From assembly GCA_018812385.1 (NCBI GenBank), contig JAHJDU010000348.1, positions 1-11,064 of the forward strand: a stretch of 11,064 nucleotides of DNA, written 5' to 3'. The stretch is from Pseudomonadota bacterium (GTDB lineage Bacteria > Desulfobacterota > Desulfobacteria > Desulfobacterales > Desulfobacteraceae). A program made the position numbers and the translations under genes. Below the pieces are notes generated by a model. That model did no database searches, had not been told where the DNA came from, and was given only the letters and a program-made list of their open reading frames with translations. Position 1 is the stretch's first letter. Every line of letters begins with the position of its first letter. Below, piece by piece: positions 7,014-11,064 of the stretch.

Positions 7014-7242
7014 GCCCGGGATATATCATAAATTGGAAGCACATAATCCGCCTGACGAAATAGTTTGGTCAACATGCAATGTTAACTGTGGCAGCAGGTG
7101 TCCTGTAAGGCTGCATGTGAAAAATGGATCCGTTGTAAGGATGGAGACGGATATAAGTGACGATGATTCTTCTGGAACCGGTTTTGCTTTTATGATTCTT
7201 TTTGCCGATTGGGGCTGTAATGAAGATAGAAAAATTATATAA
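7012..7242 (+). pseudogene. Truncated 5' remnant of a DMSO-reductase-family molybdoenzyme gene
   Basis: The first 52 or so of 76 codons look like the beginning of a catalytic subunit of the DmsA/YnfE type (Mo-bisPGD oxidoreductase). The key stretch is 'EIVWSTCNVNCGSRCPVRLH', with the Cys22-x3-Cys26-x3-Cys30 ligands of the N-terminal [4Fe-4S] cluster, followed by 'VKNGSVVRMETDISDDD'. An intact enzyme would run on for about 700 more residues, with the fourth cysteine in an 'ACLRGRS'-like motif. Here homology stops abruptly near 7170 and about 24 unrelated codons follow, ending at TAA. Neither of the other two frames resumes the family sequence after the break, so this is a deletion rather than a frameshift. 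No ribosome-binding site is visible before the ATG. The 3' end overlaps the thioesterase start by 23 bases. A real small Fe-S peptide is a less likely alternative. Confidence 0.7.
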
Positions 7243-7954
7243 GATAGGTTTTTTTGATATTGACCCCCAGTTTAAACTGAGGATTCATTCAACTGCCAGG
7301 CTTTTTCAGGAAATGGCCATGCTTCATTCAACAAAGATTGGGGAAGGTCCGGAAGTATTATTTGAAAAAGGAGTTATCTGGTTTTTAAATCGTTTGGAAA
7401 TTGAGTTTTTCCGCTATCCAGTGCTGGGCGAGGATGTTACGCTTACAACCTGGTCAAGGGGATTTAAAGGCTATAAAGGATTTCGGGAGTATCATATACA
7501 TTCATCTCATGGGGATATTGCCAGGGGATCAGGTGTCTGGCTTTTTTATGATTTCAAAAAAAAGCGGATCTTAAAAGTGCCGACCCAGATTTCCGGGCTG
7601 TATGAGATTGAAAAAGAGAAATGGTTTGACAAGGAAATTGATGACTGGCAGGCCTGTGGTAAGATTCAGCCGGAACAGGAGATGGATATCAGTCTGCGTT
7701 ATTCAGATTTTGATGTGAACGGGCATGTGAATAATACCATATATCTGGGATTCCTGGAAACTTTGTATCATAATACGATAAACACCAATGGAAAGCCGAT
7801 AAAGAATATTAAAATCAGATTCAACCGTGAAATCGGCAGAACAAAAGAAAGGGTTCGGTCAGGCTGGAAAAAGGCTAATGGTGTGTATCATTGCAATATA
7901 TTTGATGATTCAACCTTGTACGCTGATGCCCAGATTATTCCCATGGATATTTAA
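7220..7954 (+). CDS. Acyl-ACP thioesterase (FatA/FatB-like, double hotdog)
   Basis: This 244-residue protein matches the bacterial acyl-ACP thioesterase family (PF01643 type). These enzymes release free fatty acids from acyl carrier protein in the cytoplasm. Two hotdog domains are visible. The first spans about residues 5-135, with 'EMAMLHSTKIGEGPEVLFEKG' on its central helix and 'WFLNRLEIEFFRYPVLGEDV' after it. The second (about 155-244) contains 'SDFDVNGHVNNTIYLGFLE', including Asn167 and His169. The N-x-H-V-N-N motif is the catalytic signature shared with plant FatA/FatB. Length is normal for the bacterial form. The ATG at 7220 was preferred, with GGGG at 7211-7214 upstream; a TTG at 7202 adds six residues with no better ribosome site. 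The gene overlaps the molybdoenzyme remnant and is followed after 36 bases by the Lon-like protease, so they are probably co-transcribed. Chain-length preference cannot be told from sequence. Confidence 0.88.
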   Translation: MKIEKLYKIGFFDIDPQFKLRIHSTARLFQEMAMLHSTKIGEGPEVLFEKGVIWFLNRLEIEFFRYPVLGEDVTLTTWSRGFKGYKGFREYHIHSSHGDIARGSGVWLFYDFKKKRILKVPTQISGLYEIEKEKWFDKEIDDWQACGKIQPEQEMDISLRYSDFDVNGHVNNTIYLGFLETLYHNTINTNGKPIKNIKIRFNREIGRTKERVRSGWKKANGVYHCNIFDDSTLYADAQIIPMDI

Positions 7955-7990
7955 AATCTGGATAAGTAAAAATATGGTAAAGGAGACAAG

Positions 7991-10378
7991 ATGGTGCAAA
8001 GATTTGAGGTTTTGGTAAAAGATTTGAGCAAAAAATATCCTTCTGGTCTGTTTGACTTTCAGGATACATCGGAACTGGAACCTTTAGACAGCATTATTGG
8101 TCAAAAACGAGCTGTTGAAGCCATTGATTTCGGGTTGAATATGAGGGGCCCGGAGTATAATATTTTTGTCACAGGCCTGGAAGGCACTGGCAAATCGACC
8201 ATTGTCAAAAAGCTTCTTCTTGAGTATGCCAAAAGTCGTGAAACATCGGAAGACCTTTGCCTGGTTAATAATTTTGATGATGCGTATTGCCCGATTGTGA
8301 TTGAAATGCCGACAGGATCGGCTGTTTATTTCAGTCAAAGCATGACCAAGTTTATTGAAGTGCTAAAGACCAAAATTCTTGAATTTTTTGAAACATCATC
8401 TTTTCAGGAGGATCAAGCTAAAATTTACAAAGAATATTCAACCCGGCAAAAAAAATTACTTGAGGATGTTGAACATCTTGCTAAAAGTAAAGGACTATCA
8501 ATAGTCAGGACAGAAAACGATTACCAGGTTGTCCCGGTGTCAGATGGCCAGCCCATGTCCCAGGAAGCGTATCTTGCCCTTGATGAAGCAGCACGGCAGG
8601 AAATTATTACAAAATCCGTACCCGTTGAAGAAAGACTTAATGAATCTCTTCTTGAAACAACTAAGCTTGGGGATGAAATGAAAGTCGTTTTAAAGGGGAG
8701 CGTCACTTCAAAAACAGAACAGCTTATTTCAGAACTAATTGATCCTGTAAGATATTATTTCAGGCAATGCAAAGATATTCAAACCTATCTGAAAAATGTC
8801 AAGGATGATATTATAGATAATATTGCCATGTTTCTGGGGGGGAAAGGCCAGGAGGATGCTGAAGGCAAGAAGTTCCAGGAAATGGCGGGTTCTCTTGTGA
8901 AAAGATATCAGGTCAATGTCCTGGTGGATCGAAGGCGGGAAAAAGGGGCACCCGTTGTATTTGAGCCAAACCCCAGTTTTCAGAATCTTTTTGGGAAAAT
9001 TGAAAAAAAACCAATTCTGGGAACATTTGAGACTGATTTTACAATGGTTCAGGCCGGTTCTCTGTTGAAAGCCAATAAAGGCTATCTTATTCTTAATATT
9101 GAACCACTTTTAATGAATCTCCCCGTGTGGGAATCTTTAAAAAGAACACTGCAGGACTCGATGCTCAGGATCGAAGATATGCCTGACCAGGCAGATTATG
9201 GTATGCCTTCATTAAAGCCCGCTCCCATACCATTGAATGTCAAGGTGATACTTGTGGGCGGGTATGAACCCTTTAGAATTTTGCAGAGCACGGATTTAAG
9301 ATTCAATAAAATATTTAAGGTCAGGGCTGATTTTGATTATGAGGCAGAACTGACAGATGAGAATTTGTACAATTATGCCAGGTTTATTGCCAGGGTGTGT
9401 AAAAAAGAAAATTTGCTGAGTTTTACGGCGGATGGTGTGTGGGCTGTGATTGAATATGGAAACAGGATGGTTTCTGATCGGAAAAAACTCTCCCTTAGAT
9501 TTGGTAAGATACTTGGAATTTTAAAAGAAGCTGATTATTGGGCGAAAAAGGATAATGCTCTTGTGGTTTCTGAAGGATATGTAATCCGGGCGAACAGCCA
9601 GCACAGGTTTCGCCATAACCTTTACGAAGAAAAAGTAATGGAGCAATTTGATGATCAATCAGTTCTGCTGGATGTAAAAGGAAAGATAATAGGCCAGGTA
9701 AATGCCCTTGCTGTCTATGATATGGGCGAAATAGCTTTTGGAAGGCCCACACGGATTACGGCAGAATCCTATATGGGAACTCCCGGCATCATTAATGTTG
9801 AACATGAATCTGATCTTTCGGGTGAGACTCATGATAAAGGTGTAATGATTGTCGCAGGTTTTCTTGGTAGAATGTTTGCTCAAAATTATCCCTTAAGTGT
9901 GAGTATCAGTATTACATTTGAGCAAAGTTACGATGGGATTGACGGTGACAGTGCCTCATCCACAGAGTTGTATGCTGTGCTTTCAAGTCTTTCCGGTATC
10001 CCTGTCCGCCAGGAAATAGCTGTAACAGGGTCCGTGAATCAAAAGGGTGAAATCCAGGCCATTGGCGGTGTGAATGAAAAAATAGAAGGATTCTATGATA
10101 CCTGCGTAAAAAAAGGGATCACCAAAACCCAGGGGGTCATGATTCCTTCTTCAAATGTGAAAAATCTTGTTTTGAGAAAAGATGTGGTCCAGGCCATTGA
10201 GAAAAAACAATTTCATATTTACAAGGTCAGCACCATTGAAGAGGGGATCCAAGTTCTTACGGGGGTCAGGGCAGGGCAGCCGGATTCAAATTTTTCTTAT
10301 CCTGAAAATACTGTCTTTGGTAAGGTCCAGGAAAAACTGAAAAAATACCATGAGTTATCCATGAAATATGGGAAATAA
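7991..10378 (+). CDS. Lon-like ATP-dependent protease (AAA_32 / Lon_C type)
   Basis: This 795-residue protein belongs to the Lon-related proteases that lack the usual LonA N-domain. The N-terminus runs into 'LDSIIGQKRAVEAIDFGL' and a Walker A motif at 62-70 (GLEGTGKST, Lys68). A long, charged, largely helical region (about 110-290) is inserted in the ATPase part, as is typical of the family. A degenerate Walker B-like strand, 'GYLILNIEPLL', begins near residue 364. The C-terminal Lon protease domain has the Ser-Lys dyad: Ser654 in 'DGIDGDSASST' and Lys697 in 'GGVNEKIEGF'. The protein has no transmembrane segment and should be cytoplasmic, unlike archaeal-type membrane LonB. Its likely job is ATP-driven turnover of misfolded or specific regulatory proteins; substrates are unknown. 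The ATG at 7991 follows AAAGGAGA. It probably shares a transcript with the thioesterase. Confidence 0.92.
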   Translation: MVQRFEVLVKDLSKKYPSGLFDFQDTSELEPLDSIIGQKRAVEAIDFGLNMRGPEYNIFVTGLEGTGKSTIVKKLLLEYAKSRETSEDLCLVNNFDDAYCPIVIEMPTGSAVYFSQSMTKFIEVLKTKILEFFETSSFQEDQAKIYKEYSTRQKKLLEDVEHLAKSKGLSIVRTENDYQVVPVSDGQPMSQEAYLALDEAARQEIITKSVPVEERLNESLLETTKLGDEMKVVLKGSVTSKTEQLISELIDPVRYYFRQCKDIQTYLKNVKDDIIDNIAMFLGGKGQEDAEGKKFQEMAGSLVKRYQVNVLVDRRREKGAPVVFEPNPSFQNLFGKIEKKPILGTFETDFTMVQAGSLLKANKGYLILNIEPLLMNLPVWESLKRTLQDSMLRIEDMPDQADYGMPSLKPAPIPLNVKVILVGGYEPFRILQSTDLRFNKIFKVRADFDYEAELTDENLYNYARFIARVCKKENLLSFTADGVWAVIEYGNRMVSDRKKLSLRFGKILGILKEADYWAKKDNALVVSEGYVIRANSQHRFRHNLYEEKVMEQFDDQSVLLDVKGKIIGQVNALAVYDMGEIAFGRPTRITAESYMGTPGIINVEHESDLSGETHDKGVMIVAGFLGRMFAQNYPLSVSISITFEQSYDGIDGDSASSTELYAVLSSLSGIPVRQEIAVTGSVNQKGEIQAIGGVNEKIEGFYDTCVKKGITKTQGVMIPSSNVKNLVLRKDVVQAIEKKQFHIYKVSTIEEGIQVLTGVRAGQPDSNFSYPENTVFGKVQEKLKKYHELSMKYGK

Positions 10379-10419
10379 ATGGCTTGTTAATTATTTTGCA
10401 TTTTGTTAATTGAGAAACC

Positions 10420-10438
10420 GTTGCATTGGCATGACAAC
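10420..10438 (+). other. Small hairpin in the intergenic region before the response regulator
   Basis: GTTGCAT (10420-10426) pairs with ATG and CAAC (10431-10433 and 10435-10438) around a TGGC loop, with one bulged A at 10434. No T-run follows, so it is a weak candidate for the end of the Lon-like transcript and could equally be an operator half-site pair. The rest of this 125-base gap is AT-rich and gave no convincing promoter. Confidence 0.25.
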
Positions 10439-10460
10439 TATAACAAAATAATTCCCGTGA

Positions 10461-10488
10461 ATTTGAAAATAAAGGATTTGAAAATAAA
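10461..10488 (+). repeat. 13-bp direct repeat upstream of the response regulator
   Basis: ATTTGAAAATAAA occurs at 10461-10473 and again at 10476-10488, a perfect 13-mer with a 15-base period. It lies 16 bases before the response regulator ATG, just ahead of the AGGA ribosome site (10492-10495). It may reflect local duplication or a tandem binding site; the AT-rich content makes chance more likely than for a mixed sequence. Confidence 0.5.
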
Positions 10489-10503
10489 AATAGGAAATAT
10501 TTT

Positions 10504-11064
10504 ATGAACCATGAAAAATCACTGATCCTGGCTGTGGATGATAATCCCCAGAACCTCCAGTTTCTGGGCAAGCTTCTTTCCGATAACGGATATGAAGTGG
10601 GCATGGCCCTAAACGGGCAGCAGGCATTGAATTTTGTGAAAAAAAATGACCCTGACCTGATTTTGATGGACATCATGATGCCTGACATGGACGGGTATGA
10701 AGTGTGTGAAAAAATAAAAAAGGATTTTTTTGCTCAACAGATTCCCATTATTTTTCTCACGGCCCTGACGGGGTCACAAGATATTTTAAAAGGATTTGAT
10801 GTTGGTGGTGTGGATTATGTCACCAAACCCTTTAACGCAGCCGAATTGCTGGCCAGGATAAAAACCCATATTGAAATCAGAACACTCAGGGGACTTCTTC
10901 CCATGTGTTCAAAGTGTAAGAAAATAAGAGATGACGAAGGGTTCTGGAAACAGGTGGACTCATATATTGAGGCACATTCCCAGGTCACTTTTTCCCAGGG
11001 CATCTGTCCTGATTGTCTAACCGGCCTTTACGGGGATAAAGACTGGTTTAAAAAGAAAAAATAA
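10504..11064 (+). CDS. Response regulator with C-terminal Cys4 zinc-ribbon-like tail
   Basis: This 186-residue protein is complete, with its TAA at the last three bases of the window. Residues 5-125 form a CheY-like receiver domain. Asp12 and Asp13 form the acidic pocket, Asp56 in 'LILMDIMMPDMDGYE' is the phosphorylation site, Thr86 in 'FLTAL' and Lys108 in 'YVTKPF' complete the active site. A short helix then leads to a tail of about 55 residues with Cys135-x2-Cys138 ('LLPMCSKCKKIRDDEGFW') and Cys168-x2-Cys171 ('GICPDC'). This resembles a metal-binding ribbon that I recall on many signalling proteins of Desulfobacterota, including PAS and histidine kinase proteins. It is not a DNA-binding or enzyme output domain I know. 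A position I recall as usually His before 'GICP' is Gln165 here. No partner histidine kinase is visible in the window; one could lie just downstream. The ATG follows AGGA by eight bases. Confidence 0.9.
   Translation: MNHEKSLILAVDDNPQNLQFLGKLLSDNGYEVGMALNGQQALNFVKKNDPDLILMDIMMPDMDGYEVCEKIKKDFFAQQIPIIFLTALTGSQDILKGFDVGGVDYVTKPFNAAELLARIKTHIEIRTLRGLLPMCSKCKKIRDDEGFWKQVDSYIEAHSQVTFSQGICPDCLTGLYGDKDWFKKKK

Noticed and set aside
7827..8018. Plus-strand ORF of 63 codons overlapping the thioesterase end and Lon start
   Set aside because: It is an out-of-frame reading of two well-supported genes, with no ribosome site or domain.
10421..10449. Possible sigma70 or sigma54 promoter for the response regulator
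   Set aside because: TTGCAT with CAAAAT is a weak match, and the GG of TTGGCAT has no GC ten bases later as sigma54 needs.
10266..10688. Minus-strand ORF of 140 codons spanning the gap before the response regulator
   Set aside because: It overlaps the 3' end of the Lon-like gene and the receiver domain in antisense, and its composition is unlike a real protein.

Overview
The window reads as a stretch of chromosome from an anaerobic, moderately AT-rich Gram-negative bacterium, most likely a sulfate-reducing member of the Desulfobacteraceae (Desulfobacterota). This placement is inferred from gene content and protein style: an AsmA-family membrane protein, a DUF4197 protein, a plant-like bacterial acyl-ACP thioesterase, an AAA_32-type Lon-like protease, and a response regulator carrying the Cys4 'LLPxCxxCKKIRDD' tail. 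It was not tested by any search. Every supported gene is on the + strand. Most of the content is housekeeping or widely conserved, with small scars and repeats between genes.

Layout. 1-256: 3' end of tex (S1 RNA-binding domain). 390-887: thiol peroxidase (tpx) with its own good sigma70-type promoter. 888-1162: non-coding, with an imperfect hairpin and a candidate promoter. 1163-3178: AsmA-family protein. 3303-4058: secreted DUF4197 protein. 4071-4124: a perfect 16-bp inverted repeat resembling a REP or mobile palindrome. 4161-5738: metallo-beta-lactamase/beta-CASP ribonuclease-like protein. 5831-6937: six-TM GGDEF diguanylate cyclase starting at TTG. 6968-7013: three copies of a 13-bp repeat. 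7012-7242: truncated 5' remnant of a DMSO-reductase-family molybdoenzyme gene. 7220-7954: acyl-ACP thioesterase. 7991-10378: Lon-like ATP-dependent protease. 10504-11064: response regulator with a C-terminal zinc-ribbon-like tail, ending exactly at the window edge.

How the genes may work together. Tpx is a peroxide detoxification enzyme useful to an anaerobe exposed to oxygen. AsmA and DUF4197 are both envelope proteins and may be co-transcribed. The thioesterase and Lon-like protease are 36 bp apart and probably form an operon. The cyclase and response regulator are signalling proteins, but nothing in the sequence ties them to each other or to the other genes.

I see no CRISPR array, toxin-antitoxin or defence locus, prophage, tRNA or rRNA. 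I did not find a convincing new multi-gene system. The points most worth a second look are the 4071-4124 palindrome, the molybdoenzyme scar with its 13-bp repeats, the large charged insert in the beta-CASP protein, and the zinc-ribbon response regulator.
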